From a bacterium (GTDB taxonomy: Bacteria > Auribacterota > JABMQX01), in NCBI GenBank assembly GCA_030691545.1, contig JAUYEE010000053.1:1-45523 (forward strand): a stretch of 45,523 nt of DNA. Direction: 5' to 3'. The position numbers were made by a program, and so were the translations under genes. Position 1 is the first letter of the stretch; each line of letters begins with the position of its first letter. Under the pieces are notes generated by a model that was not told the DNA's origin, did not search any database, and worked only from the letters and a program-made list of their open reading frames with translations. This document shows positions 23,173 through 32,165 of this stretch, piece after piece.

Positions 23173-25098
23173 TCAATGAAGGCGCGTGTAATTCAACAGT
23201 CCCCCGGCCAGAATGATGTCCGCCTCTCGCGCCGTCAACTCGATAGCCGCCGCGAACGTTCTGTCCTTCGTCAAGTTTCGGACCGCGACCTGATTGCCTC
23301 GACGGCTCAGCGCGTCACGAAGGTCCGGGATTTCCATAACGTCGCCCTGCTGGATACCGTCGTAGTCTTCCTCTCGAACGAAAGTCAGCGGCACGATGCC
23401 GAAATTCACCAAGTTGGCCTTGTGGATTCTGGCGAAGGCTTTCGCGATGACCGCCTTGACCCCCAGATGCATCGGGGCCAACGCTGCATGTTCCCGGCTC
23501 GACCCCTGACCATAATTCCCGCCGCCAACGATGACCCCGCCCCCTTTTTCCTGAGCCCGCTGCGAAAAGGTCGGGTCAACGCCGGAGAAAACGTGCTTGG
23601 AAATCTCGGGGATATTCGACCGGAGCGGCAGAATCTTCGCCCCCGCCGGCATGATGTGGTCGGTGGTGATGTTGTCGCCGACCTTCAGGAGGACTTCTCC
23701 CCGGATACTCTCTGGCAATTCCGTGTTGATGGGGCACGGCCGGATGTTCGGTCCCCGAATCACTTCGACGTCGCTTCCGTCCTCTGCCGGGGGGATGATC
23801 ATGCCGTCATCAACCAACGCTCGCCGGGGGAGACGGATTTGTGGCGACTCGCCTAACCGCCGCGGGTCCGTCATTTTTCCCTCGATGGCGGACGCGGCTG
23901 CCACTTCTGGGCTGGTCAGGTAAACTTGTCCGCTCGGCGTCCCGGTCCGTCCTTTGAAATTCCGATTGAACGTTCGGATGGAGACTCCTTCGGTCGGGGG
24001 AGCCTGCCCCATTCCGATGCACGGCCCGCAGGAGGACTCTAAGATTCGCGCCCCGCTCGAGATCAGGTCCGCCAGGGCGCCGCTCCTCGCAATCATCTCG
24101 AACACCTGCCGCGACCCCGGGGAGATGACCAGGCTGACATTCGGATGCACCTTCCTTCCCCGGAGAATCGCCGCAACCGTCTCGAGGTCCGCCAGCGACG
24201 AATTCGTGCAACTGCCGATGGCTATCTGACTGACTTCCATCCCTTCGATGTCGCGAACCTTGCACACGTTGTCCGGGCTGTGCGGCTGAGCCGTCAGAGG
24301 CTCCAGCTCGCTCAGGTTAATCTCAACCCGTTCGTCGTACGCGGCGGTCTTAGACGCCTCGACCCTTCTCCAGCAAGCTTCTCTCTGCTGCCACCGGAGA
24401 TACTTCCGCGTAACTCTGTCGCTGGGGAAAAGGGAGGTCGTCGCGCCAAGCTCTGCCCCCATGTTGGTGATAGTCGCCCGCTGAGGGACCGAAAGAGTGG
24501 CGACGCCCTCGCCCCCGTACTCGATGATTTTCCCGACGCCGCCCTTCACTGTGAGAATCCGCAGCAACTCGAGGATTACATCTTTCGCCGAGACCCACGG
24601 TCCAAGCTGCCCCGTCAAGTTCACGTTGACGATTTCGGGCATGACCAGGTGAAACGCCCCGCCGCCCATCGCCACCGCCACGTCCAGGCCGCCGGCTCCG
24701 ATAGCTAACATCCCCAATCCGCCCCCTGTGGGAGTATGGCTGTCGGAACCGAGAAGCGTTTCCCCAGGAACACCAAATCTCTCTAAGTGCACCTGATGGC
24801 AGATGCCGTTGCCCGGACGCGAAAAGTAAATGCCGTATTTGGCGGCGACGGATTGCAGGAACCGATGGTCATCGGCGTTTTCAAAACCCGTCTGAAGGGT
24901 GTTGTGATCCACGTAGCTGACGGAGAGCTTCGTGCGGACTCGAGGGATTCCCATCGCCTCGAACTGAAGGTATGCCATCGTCCCTGTGGCGTCCTGGGTC
25001 AGCGTCTGGTCAATCCGAATGGCAATTTCCTTCCCCGGGACCAGGCGTCCCTCGACCAGATGCTCTTTCAGGATTTTCTGCGCGACATTTCTTCCCAT
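23173..25098 (-). CDS. acn: Aconitate hydratase (Aquifex-type, fused)
   Basis: 641 residues from ATG 25098, with GAGG 6 nt upstream; the extra 33 codons to 25197 are not family-like. The large-subunit part has TLTQDATGTMAYLQFEAMGI, SDSHTPTGGGLGML, IGSCTNSS (near 297) and SSCGPCIGMG (near 354), which supply the three cysteines that hold the [4Fe-4S] cluster. The swivelling domain follows in the same chain with VGDNITTDHIMPAGAK (near 475) and GGNYGQGSSREHAAL (near 533). The length and order fit the compact Aquifex/delta-proteobacterial-type aconitase. It isomerises citrate to isocitrate; homoaconitase or isopropylmalate isomerase activity is a less likely alternative. A ferredoxin gene lies upstream on the same strand. 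Confidence 0.93.
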   Translation of the reverse strand: MGRNVAQKILKEHLVEGRLVPGKEIAIRIDQTLTQDATGTMAYLQFEAMGIPRVRTKLSVSYVDHNTLQTGFENADDHRFLQSVAAKYGIYFSRPGNGICHQVHLERFGVPGETLLGSDSHTPTGGGLGMLAIGAGGLDVAVAMGGGAFHLVMPEIVNVNLTGQLGPWVSAKDVILELLRILTVKGGVGKIIEYGGEGVATLSVPQRATITNMGAELGATTSLFPSDRVTRKYLRWQQREACWRRVEASKTAAYDERVEINLSELEPLTAQPHSPDNVCKVRDIEGMEVSQIAIGSCTNSSLADLETVAAILRGRKVHPNVSLVISPGSRQVFEMIARSGALADLISSGARILESSCGPCIGMGQAPPTEGVSIRTFNRNFKGRTGTPSGQVYLTSPEVAAASAIEGKMTDPRRLGESPQIRLPRRALVDDGMIIPPAEDGSDVEVIRGPNIRPCPINTELPESIRGEVLLKVGDNITTDHIMPAGAKILPLRSNIPEISKHVFSGVDPTFSQRAQEKGGGVIVGGGNYGQGSSREHAALAPMHLGVKAVIAKAFARIHKANLVNFGIVPLTFVREEDYDGIQQGDVMEIPDLRDALSRRGNQVAVRNLTKDRTFAAAIELTAREADIILAGGLLNYTRLH

Positions 25099-25404
25099 CT
25101 TCGTCCTCTTTCTGCGGGTATCCTCAGTGCTCGACCACAGAGAAGCAGTAGAAGCGGCTTGTATCCGCCTCCTCACGCGGCAAGATGCCAAGTCCACAGT
25201 GGAATGGGGGGCTGCCCGGTAGCCCCTGGCCGCTTCGGCGCACTAATGGGCAGGCCCCCGGATTCCGCTCCGGTCATTTCCGCCGTTCACCAACCTCCAG
25301 GTTCGCACTCGGCGCCGGGGCTTCGGCTTACTTCTTCGTTTCCTTTTTTATTGTGTTGCTCATTCCGGCAGGCCCTGGGAAGACTGCTGCCCGTGGGGTT
25401 CCCG
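25099..25404. other. Intergenic stretch without recognised gene
   Basis: These 306 bp separate the aconitase and ferredoxin genes, both on the minus strand. They contain short GC-rich inverted segments (GGGGGCTGCCCGGTAGCCCC near 25206) and a T-rich patch near 25340-25352. No conserved frame, RNA gene or clear promoter is visible. The T-rich patch after GC-rich DNA might terminate plus-strand readthrough, but no strong stem precedes it. Confidence 0.4.
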
Positions 25405-25602
25405 CTATTCTTCCTCAAAAGCGATGATCTCTATCGGGCACTCTTCGGCGGCTTGCCGGATGGACTCTTCGTTGGCCGCGAAGTCTGCACCCTCGATGAC
25501 TTCCGCTCCTTCATCGCCGAGCCGGAACACCTCCGGGCAAATCTCCTCGCACAGACCACACTCGGTGCAACCTTCTTCGATCCATACTCTCACGATAGCC
25601 AT
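25405..25602 (-). CDS. Small [4Fe-4S] ferredoxin
   Basis: A 65-residue protein from ATG 25602, with GGGAGG 5 nt upstream. It reads MAIVRVWIEEGCTECGLCEE, then ICPEVFRLGDEGAEV, and ends AAEECPIEIIAFEEE. Cysteines 12, 15 and 18 plus the cysteine of the late ECP motif form the expected ligand set of a single [4Fe-4S] cluster. The cysteine in ICP could be a vestige of a second cluster site or a disulfide partner. It is a strongly acidic, cytosolic electron carrier; its redox partner is not evident from the neighbours. Confidence 0.9.
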   Translation of the reverse strand: MAIVRVWIEEGCTECGLCEEICPEVFRLGDEGAEVIEGADFAANEESIRQAAEECPIEIIAFEEE

Positions 25603-25799
25603 CACATCCTCCCATTTTGTTTTTGTCTTTTCCTTTGCTCCCCAAATCCTTCTGTTTTCGCTTGTGAGCCACCTTCCGGAGCGCACGACCCCGGAGAAAA
25701 ACAGCACCTATATAACCATGCCACTCCACCTTTTCAACAATTTTTTCAGTCAGAGGTTCGCCAAAAACTGCGGAGGCTTGGATACCCCGAAGGCACGAG

Positions 25800-26834
25800 T
25801 CACGGCATCTTCGTCTGCAAAGCGCTCCAGCTTCCGCTGCGGGATGACTCGACCGCCGAGAGCATAATCTCGACGACGTGGCGGGCGTGCTCCGGATTCG
25901 GTTTTGGCGGCTGGTCGTTCAGGATGCACTCCACGAAATGCCTGTGCGCCGCCGCCGCGTCCGGAGGCGGTAACTTCGGTTCAAACCACCCTTCCTCCGG
26001 CTCTTTCCTATACGCTCTCAACGTGTGGCGCCAGGGATTCAGCACAAGCGTGCCCTCCGTCCCGTACACAATGATGTCTTCTCCCGCGCTCACCTGGCAC
26101 CAACTCGTCTCCGCTACGGCAATTGCCCCGGACTCCATCTCCATCAAGACGCTCGCGGTATCATCCACCTCGCATTTCTTGTCGAGCGTTTTCACGGAGC
26201 CCGCAACCCGGACTGCTGATCCCGCCAATCCCGTCAGCGCCGCTACGCTGTACACACCCATGTCGAAAAGCGCCCCCTGCTCCGAGACGTCCTTTAGGAA
26301 AAACGGACACGTCTCAGGGTTCTCGCCAAAGATTCTCTGCGTGTCCGCGTAGTAGCCTTCCGGGCCGCTGTGGGCCGTGCGCGCCCGAAGCTGGACGAGC
26401 TTCCCGATGTCTCCTGAGCGAATCATTCCAACCGCCATCTCGTATTCCGGAGTCCAGAGGAAGGGAAGGCAGTACGTCTTTCCTTTCGCGCGGGCGGCTG
26501 CTTCCACGAGACGGTCCGCATCCTCCATCCGAGTCGCCATGGGCTTTTGGACGAGAACGTGCTTGTCGGCATCGAGCACCTCGCAGGCAATCCGAGCATG
26601 CCCCGGGTGGTACGTCGCGACAATCACCGCATCCACATCGTCCCTGTTTAGGACCTCTCTGTAGTCGGTCGTCCATGCCTTCGCACGGAACTTCTCCGCG
26701 GTAAATCGGGCCCGATGCTCTCGCAGGTCGCAGGCAAGGATGAATTCAGTCTCCGGAATCTGAGTCATCTCGGGCAGATGGAATACATGGGCGATGCCCC
26801 CGCAACCGATCATTGCATATCGCACTTTCGCCAT
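25800..26834 (-). CDS. Gfo/Idh/MocA family oxidoreductase
   Basis: 344 residues from ATG 26834, with GAGGAG 7 nt upstream. The N-terminal Rossmann motif YAMIGCGGIAHVFHLPEM binds NAD(P). VQKPMATRMEDADRLVEAAA near residue 96 is the family's (E)KP motif, here with Gln in place of Glu, which occurs in some members. The C-terminal half contains the beta-sheet substrate domain (SEQGALFDMGVYSVAALTGL). Such enzymes oxidise or reduce a hydroxyl on a sugar or cyclitol. It shares a strand with another family member 23 bp upstream, so the two probably act on the same sugar. The substrate is unknown. Confidence 0.9.
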   Translation of the reverse strand: MAKVRYAMIGCGGIAHVFHLPEMTQIPETEFILACDLREHRARFTAEKFRAKAWTTDYREVLNRDDVDAVIVATYHPGHARIACEVLDADKHVLVQKPMATRMEDADRLVEAAARAKGKTYCLPFLWTPEYEMAVGMIRSGDIGKLVQLRARTAHSGPEGYYADTQRIFGENPETCPFFLKDVSEQGALFDMGVYSVAALTGLAGSAVRVAGSVKTLDKKCEVDDTASVLMEMESGAIAVAETSWCQVSAGEDIIVYGTEGTLVLNPWRHTLRAYRKEPEEGWFEPKLPPPDAAAAHRHFVECILNDQPPKPNPEHARHVVEIMLSAVESSRSGSWSALQTKMP

Positions 26835-26857
26835 GGAACGGCTCCTCATCGAGCAGA

Positions 26858-27874
26858 TTACATCGTTATCGGAAGGTCCACAGCCTCACCCCGGTCCGCC
26901 GAGAGCAACCCCGCTTCCAGAATCTCCTGGGCGTCGCGGCTGACCTTCGCACTGCACTGACCTTCCACTTCCCTCCCGGTTTCCAGGCAGCTAACCAGGT
27001 ATTCCGGCCCGTTGCGCTCCCCCTCGGGAAGAACTGGCGGGGGAATGGTCTCCACGTCTCCGTTCTTTTTCTGAATGATGACCTGCTTGTTCATCACGCC
27101 GATGTTCCCTTCCGAGCCGAGGCAAATCGGGTTAGGCTGGAGGGGCGTGGCGACCTCCGTCCAGCACGCTTCCGCCACGCCGAAGACCTTGTCATATTTC
27201 ATCAGAATCATCGCGTTATCGTCGGGCAGGGGATAATCCTTCGCCAGCACGGCGCGGATTCCGACAACGCGTTCCGGCAACCCAAACAGATAGCTGCACA
27301 TGTCCGCCCCGTAACAACAATAGTCCATGAGCGCCCCGGCGCCATTCTTTTGTTCGTCGTAAAGCCATTCGTAGAAATAGTTGCTGCATCCAATTTCCTT
27401 CGGTCCCGCGTGCGCGCAGCGAAGGCGGAAATAATACGGCTGGCCGATGTCGCCCCGCCGGATCATCTTGAACATGAGGGGATGTTGGGCCTGGAACGCG
27501 GTCGGCCAGTGTATCATCAACTGCACGCCCGCCTTTTTGACGGCGGCTACCATCCGGTTGGCCTGCTCGAGGCGAGCCGCCATCGGCTTTTCGATTTTGA
27601 TGTGAATCCCTCTTGGCGCCGCTGCCTCGACGACCTTGACCGCGGACGCATTGTCCGTCGCCACTTCCACGATGTCCAGTTCCTCTCTCTCCAGCATCTC
27701 CTCCCAGGAATCGTACGTTCTGGACACCCCGTTCTCTCTCGCCTTTTCCAGCAGAGGACGATTCGGGTCTGCGGCGGCGATCAACTCCGCCTTTCCCAAC
27801 GCCTTCCAGTGTTCCATCTCCCCCCAGACGTGGTCATGAACAAGACCGGCAAAACCGACTCGATAACTCTTCAT
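26858..27874 (-). CDS. Gfo/Idh/MocA family oxidoreductase
   Basis: 338 residues. The nucleotide-binding region is unusual: YRVGFAGLVHDHVWGEMEHW replaces the normal G-x-G-x-x-G loop with GFAGLVHDH, as seen in a subset of the family from uncultivated bacteria. IKIEKPMAARLEQANRMVAA near residue 97 is the standard EKP motif. ALMDYCCYGADMCSYLFGLP corresponds to the D-x-x-x-H active-site helix, but with CYGAD where many members have a histidine. It is likely to be co-transcribed with the downstream oxidoreductase. A pair of nested inverted repeats about 60-90 bp upstream could be the operator. Confidence 0.88.
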   Translation of the reverse strand: MKSYRVGFAGLVHDHVWGEMEHWKALGKAELIAAADPNRPLLEKARENGVSRTYDSWEEMLEREELDIVEVATDNASAVKVVEAAAPRGIHIKIEKPMAARLEQANRMVAAVKKAGVQLMIHWPTAFQAQHPLMFKMIRRGDIGQPYYFRLRCAHAGPKEIGCSNYFYEWLYDEQKNGAGALMDYCCYGADMCSYLFGLPERVVGIRAVLAKDYPLPDDNAMILMKYDKVFGVAEACWTEVATPLQPNPICLGSEGNIGVMNKQVIIQKKNGDVETIPPPVLPEGERNGPEYLVSCLETGREVEGQCSAKVSRDAQEILEAGLLSADRGEAVDLPITM

Positions 27875-27934
27875 ACTTGGTGTCCTTCCCTGGCAAAACT
27901 CCCGAATTTCTTTGCAGGTTACGTGGAAAGTGCT

Positions 27935-27964
27935 GTGAACAATGCCGTTGAGCGTTCACTCAAC
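27935..27964 (-). promoter_or_regulatory. Candidate operator, nested inverted repeats
   Basis: GTTGAG-N6-CTCAAC (27947-27964) overlaps GTGAAC-N13-GTTCAC (27935-27959), 61-90 bp upstream of the oxidoreductase start. On the minus strand the centre reads GTGAACGCTCAAC, which resembles the CG-centred operators of LacI-family sugar regulators. No regulator gene is in the window, so this is tentative. Confidence 0.3.
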
Positions 27965-28496
27965 CGAAAAGGTTAGCACTTTGCTCGTCAAGGGGTCGAG
28001 TCAATTGTAGTCAAAGCGAGCCTGCAAGCGCATCGCAGAATCGGGACGTGTTCCTGAGCGACGAGGGCAGCCGGCGTCTTTCTCATCTGAAACTCAGCCA
28101 AAGACACACACTACCTCCTCGAGAAGTCCCTCGCATCATCTCCAAACTCTGCCAAATCTCTCCCTACGTCCCAGCCACCCCACCTCGAAGCAAGGTTGAC
28201 TTTCTCTTTCATGAGTGAGATAGTGGCAGCCACTGCTGGCATTCGGGCCGGGAGAGGGTTCGGATTTCTTTCGTTGCTCCCTCTCGCAGGGACCCTGAGG
28301 CCTCAAAGTGGAGCAGGACAAGAAAAGGCATCAGGGAGGTTGTAATAGGCAAGCTGGGCCTGGACAGGACCCCTGGTCGCGCGTTCATGTCCCAGCCTAC
28401 TCCGCTTGTGGCTGCCGGCTGAGGCGGCGCGTGTCCGACAACGGGGCGGCCCCTTGCGATCAAGGAACTGAGCGTTCTCAAGAGCCACCACGGAAG
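27965..28496. other. Intergenic stretch without recognised gene
   Basis: This lies between the divergent oxidoreductase and methyltransferase genes. Three TTGAC motifs occur on the minus strand between 27980 and 28020 but none has a well-spaced -10. Open frames on both strands are low-complexity and show no family resemblance. No RNA gene or strong hairpin is seen. Confidence 0.4.
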
Positions 28497-29027
28497 ATGC
28501 TGACTAAAAAACACGATCGGTTGGTTGGCACTTACTTCGACAAAGCTGCGGTTACGTTCGACACCTTCTACGATGGAAAACGCAGCCGTTTCATGAGGTG
28601 GGTGGACAAGAAGTTCCGCTCCGACATGTTCGAGCGATTCAGGTTAACCTTTGGGGCGTTGGACTCTTTGGAAGGCAGCACGGTGCTGGATATAGGATGC
28701 GGGTCCGGCCCTTATGTCGTGGAGGCAGCCAGGCGCGGCGCCCGCCAAGTCACGGGACTGGATATGGCACCGGGGATGATCGCCCTCGCGACGCAGCGTG
28801 CTGACGCCGCTGGACTCTGCGAGAAATGCAGGTTTACGTTGGGCAACTTCCCTCAGGACGCGCCTCAGGGGCAATTCGATTACGCCATTGTCATGGGGGT
28901 GACAGACTATGTGCCAGACACGGCGGCCTTCTTACGGGCTGTGGCTAAGCTCGTGAAACGTCGCGCCGTGCTGAGCTTTCCCAGCAAGCATTGGTTCCGC
29001 ACACCCGTGCGGAAAATGCGCTACTGA
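28497..29027 (+). CDS. Class I SAM methyltransferase, C-terminally truncated
   Basis: 176 residues from ATG 28497. It has GTYFDKAAVTFDTFYDG, as in UbiE-like or magnesium-protoporphyrin-type methyltransferases. SAM motif I is STVLDIGCGSGPYVVEAARR, followed by GLDMAPGMIALATQRA. Motif IV is FDYAIVMGVTDYVPD. The protein stops at FPSKHWFRTPVRKMRY, where relatives usually continue for about 50 more residues. Its last 7 bp overlap the convergent oxidoreductase gene. The truncation and the abrupt change to the polysaccharide locus suggest a recombination boundary; whether the shortened enzyme works is uncertain. The substrate is unknown. Confidence 0.75.
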   Translation: MLTKKHDRLVGTYFDKAAVTFDTFYDGKRSRFMRWVDKKFRSDMFERFRLTFGALDSLEGSTVLDIGCGSGPYVVEAARRGARQVTGLDMAPGMIALATQRADAAGLCEKCRFTLGNFPQDAPQGQFDYAIVMGVTDYVPDTAAFLRAVAKLVKRRAVLSFPSKHWFRTPVRKMRY

Positions 29028-29950
29028 CAAGCCTCCAATCCCTTAACGACGTTGATCCCCTCCTCAATGCCCGTAAAAGGCTGTTTGTTCTCACGGATGC
29101 ATTCCATAAAGTGGAGGGCCTCGTTCATAAGCGGCTCGGAATGGTCTTCAATCAGAATCGTCTGCGTGCCCTCGTCGAAGTGCCTGTAGCAAGACTCTCC
29201 CTCAACGGGTTCGGCCCACTTGCGATGAAGCAGGAGGTGCCACCACGAGAGGTCCCATTCAATGATTCCCCTGCTTCCCACGGCCGTCAGTTTTCGGGTC
29301 TTTTCAGGATAGCTCCAGCTCAGAAAAGCGCTGCACATAACCGACCCGTATTTGGCGCTGACGTACGCGACGTCCTGGAAGGCGTTGACGTCTGCCTGAA
29401 GACTATCGGGGAAGCCCTGGCACAAGTAGGTGAAAATCGAAAGATCGTGAGGCAGCAGGTCGTGCACCACCCCAATATCCTGGTAAAGGCCGAAGTTGGC
29501 GCGGACGGTGTACACGGTCCGGAGCTGCCCAATTGAAGGCAGCAACTCCTTGAACTTCCGAACGGCGGGGTGATAAACAAAGGTGTGCCCGACCATTACG
29601 AGTCGGTTAAGCCTCTCGGACTCAAACTTGATCTTGTAGCACTGTTCCTGGTTGCCGGCCATGGGCTTTTCAATGAAAACGTGCTTTCCCCTTTCCATCG
29701 CCCTGACGGACATGTCCGCATGTGTGGCAGGAGGGGTCACGATAAACACTCCATCCAGCTCCATGTCGAACATCGCCTCGTCGGACGTCAGAAGTTCAAT
29801 CTTGGAATTCTGAAGGTCGGATTTCTCTGCCACTTGTTTCAGGCGGTCTGGATTCTTCTCGCACACCGCACCGAGTACATTGAGTTGCCTGAGGACTCGA
29901 ACCCAATTTGGCCCCCAATATCCTCCGGCGCCGACTATCCCGAACAACAT
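29021..29950 (-). CDS. Gfo/Idh/MocA family oxidoreductase
   Basis: 309 residues from ATG 29950; the frame is open to 30160 but that part is not family-like. MLFGIVGAGGYWGPNWVRVL has the G-x-G-x-x-G nucleotide loop, HVFIEKPMAGNQEQC near residue 95 is the EKP motif, and GVVHDLLPHDLSIFTYLCQG is the D-x-x-x-H active-site helix. The W-G-P-N form of the N-terminus is common among nucleotide-sugar 3-dehydrogenases of polysaccharide loci (WlbA/WbpB-like), so it may oxidise a UDP-sugar at C3. It is the last gene of the minus-strand polysaccharide array. The C-terminus ends a little earlier than usual (VVKGLEACQ). Confidence 0.87.
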   Translation of the reverse strand: MLFGIVGAGGYWGPNWVRVLRQLNVLGAVCEKNPDRLKQVAEKSDLQNSKIELLTSDEAMFDMELDGVFIVTPPATHADMSVRAMERGKHVFIEKPMAGNQEQCYKIKFESERLNRLVMVGHTFVYHPAVRKFKELLPSIGQLRTVYTVRANFGLYQDIGVVHDLLPHDLSIFTYLCQGFPDSLQADVNAFQDVAYVSAKYGSVMCSAFLSWSYPEKTRKLTAVGSRGIIEWDLSWWHLLLHRKWAEPVEGESCYRHFDEGTQTILIEDHSEPLMNEALHFMECIRENKQPFTGIEEGINVVKGLEACQ

Positions 29951-30182
29951 AATCGCGATCCTTTCCTTAACCAGAGACTTCCTCCTGAACGATGTCCACG
30001 ACGAGCGTGGGCCATCTTCGTCCATTATCGCCGCAGTGACCGGTTGCTGCAAGGCCCGATTTTCCGCTGGAATTGATCCAGCGGACCTGTCTGGATAGAA
30101 AATGCCTATTAGCCCTGGGAGAGCTGGGGTGAGGTGTTCATCCCGTACCGGCGGCGACAAGGGGGGATGGACCTGGAACGCT

Positions 30183-31202
30183 TCACTTGCCGGTTTGGTC
30201 GGGTCCGACGGCGCTGGGCGGGCGATGGCCGCCGATATATTCCCTCAGGAAACCCAGTCCGTACGAGACGTGGATGACGAAGAAGAGGATGGGCAGGATG
30301 GGGAAGAGCTTCCATCCTTCGCGGGCGGCAATCTTGGCCGAACAAAGAAGCGCCGCCGCCAGATATAGCCATAGGATTGTCACATACGGAATCCAGGCAT
30401 AGGGGACGAACAAGGAAAAGACAAAGCCGACAATCAGGAACAGGGCGAAAGCAGAGGGGACTATATGCTTCACGCTCAGCTTGTCGGGATGCTTTTTCAC
30501 CGCCGTGGCCCTGCCTCGGCCGTAGCCGAAGTACTGCGTGAAGAGGGCGGAGACAGAGTGCCGGGGGTAGTACAGGAACTTGATTTCGGGGTTCATGAGA
30601 ATCTTGTGTCCCGCCTTGGTGATTCGCCAGTTCAACTCGTCATCATCGGCAAGAATCATGTCTTCGTCAACAAGGCCGACTTCGTGCAGGACCTCCTTGC
30701 GATAAGCACCGAATTGGACCGTATCGGTGAGCTGCGGCTCTGTGGCGTACCGGTATCGAGCCGTGCCAACCCCAAAAGGAGACGAAAGGGCGAGTCCAAT
30801 GGCTTTGCCCGTAAAACTCGTGAAGCCCATCCCGACGACTCCGCCGACCACTGCGGCCTCCTTGACTCTCCGAAGATTCTCGATGCATTTTGTCACGAAG
30901 GTTGAATCGAGCACACCACGGCACCCGAGGAAGACGATAACGCCGCCCTTCGCATGGCGGATGCCGATGTTCAGGCCATGGTTAGTCAGGCGCATGGGAT
31001 TGGGGAGAAGCCGGATGCGCGGATGTTCCTTCATGAAATTCTGCACGACTGAAGCCGAAGAATCGGTCGAGGCCCCATCAACAACGATGATCTCGATCCT
31101 CTCGGCAGGATAATCTTGCTGCAGAACAGACTCCAGACATCTCCCAACGTACGATGCCGCATTGTACATCGGAATGACGACCGAGACATGTTCCTGAGTC
31201 AT
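30183..31202 (-). CDS. GT2 glycosyltransferase, ExoA-like
   Basis: 339 residues. The GT-A fold start VSVVIPMYNAASYVGRCLES and IIVVDGASTDSSA are canonical, as is ADDDELNWRITKAGHKI, the acidic/ED motif before acceptor binding. The C-terminal ~110 residues hold three or four membrane helices (PSAFALFLIVGFVFSLFVPY, VTILWLYLAAALLCSA, LFPILPILFFVIHV), as in ExoA-type transferases that act on lipid-linked oligosaccharides at the inner membrane. The usual metal-binding D-x-D/H after the GLNIGIRHAKG segment reads FLGCRGVLD, so the first acid seems lost. The ATG overlaps the upstream methyltransferase stop (ATGA). Confidence 0.9.
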   Translation of the reverse strand: MTQEHVSVVIPMYNAASYVGRCLESVLQQDYPAERIEIIVVDGASTDSSASVVQNFMKEHPRIRLLPNPMRLTNHGLNIGIRHAKGGVIVFLGCRGVLDSTFVTKCIENLRRVKEAAVVGGVVGMGFTSFTGKAIGLALSSPFGVGTARYRYATEPQLTDTVQFGAYRKEVLHEVGLVDEDMILADDDELNWRITKAGHKILMNPEIKFLYYPRHSVSALFTQYFGYGRGRATAVKKHPDKLSVKHIVPSAFALFLIVGFVFSLFVPYAWIPYVTILWLYLAAALLCSAKIAAREGWKLFPILPILFFVIHVSYGLGFLREYIGGHRPPSAVGPDQTGK

Positions 31203-31981
31203 GGTATTCTTGTTACCGATGAACCTACTGGGGATGATTTAGATCCCGTGGTCGAGTTGGCGGTTTGTGGCGGCCGGATTCGTCCCAGAAGGTGCGACCG
31301 GAGGAGTGGAATCTTTTCCAACAGGAGCGCCAGGATCCAACTCACGGGCACAATCCATCGCATTAGCGGCGGTACAAGCGTCACGCGCTTCAGCTTAACG
31401 GAGCACCCTGGGAACATCTCCTTGATTTCCCTGGCCTTCACGGGGCGGATTGATGGATTCTTGGGATTGTCAAAGCGGAGATCGTACCATATGATCACCC
31501 CATCCGGCTTAACCACTCGCATCATCTCTCGGGCGGCATCTTGTCTTAACCGGCCATCCAGCATCGTGCTGAACGCTGTCATCTGCAAGACAATGTCAAA
31601 AGAATTATCGGACCACGGCAGATCCGCCGCATTTCCGAAGCGAAGGTCCGCCTCGGGTAGTCGGCGCATAGCCTGCTTGAGCGCTTGCTGGTCGAGGTCT
31701 ATGCCGCTCATTAGATCGGGCGTCGCCCCCCAGAGCATGAGATAGACAAGCCAACTCCCCTCCCCGCAGCCCACCTCCAGAATCCGGCGCTTTGCCAACG
31801 GGATCAATCCTTGTTGCCGCAGCAGCTTCAGCAGAACCCGGACTCGCTGGGTAAACATGAACAGGTTCGGTACTCGCACGAGGGAGTAGAAATCGGCGGG
31901 GATTTCTTTCCTCCGCCTTTCGATGTGGTCCAAAATCTCTTGAAGAGACGAGTCCAGAGCGTCCTTATCCATCTTGACCAT
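31199..31981 (-). CDS. Class I SAM methyltransferase
   Basis: About 260 residues (ATG 31981; TTG 31990 and ATG 31972 also possible). RRILEVGCGEGSWLVYLMLW is SAM motif I, GIDLDQQALKQAMRRLPEAD is motif II, and DNSFDIVLQMTAFSTML is motif IV. A hydrophobic C-terminal stretch (MRWIVPVSWILALLLEKIPL) probably associates with the membrane. It overlaps the GT2 gene by 4 bp, which implies a joint role, perhaps O-methylation of a sugar in the polysaccharide or its lipid carrier. The exact target is unknown. Confidence 0.88.
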   Translation of the reverse strand: MVKMDKDALDSSLQEILDHIERRRKEIPADFYSLVRVPNLFMFTQRVRVLLKLLRQQGLIPLAKRRILEVGCGEGSWLVYLMLWGATPDLMSGIDLDQQALKQAMRRLPEADLRFGNAADLPWSDNSFDIVLQMTAFSTMLDGRLRQDAAREMMRVVKPDGVIIWYDLRFDNPKNPSIRPVKAREIKEMFPGCSVKLKRVTLVPPLMRWIVPVSWILALLLEKIPLLRSHLLGRIRPPQTANSTTGSKSSPVGSSVTRIP

Positions 31982-32165
31982 TCGCCCCAATGAAAATGAA
32001 GTCGTGAGATTACGCAGCTTGCCCTCAGGTACCTTGATACGTTATCACCACATGGAGTTGTCGAACAACTTCTTCCTCAACGCCGGGTCTTTGGGCCAGC
32101 CTACCCTGACCCACAATCGTGGATTACGTTCGTCGCGGCTGGCATGCTCCGATTTCAGGAAGCTG

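Noticed and set aside
24787..26352. 521-codon plus-strand open frame
   Set aside because: It lies antisense to aconitase, ferredoxin and oxidoreductase genes that have clear motifs. Long antisense frames are expected in GC-rich DNA.
26813..27976. 387-codon plus-strand open frame
   Set aside because: It is antisense to a Gfo/Idh oxidoreductase and its translation shows no motifs.
28209..28514. Minus-strand frame near the methyltransferase start
   Set aside because: It has low complexity and no conserved blocks, and it overlaps the start of the methyltransferase on the other strand.
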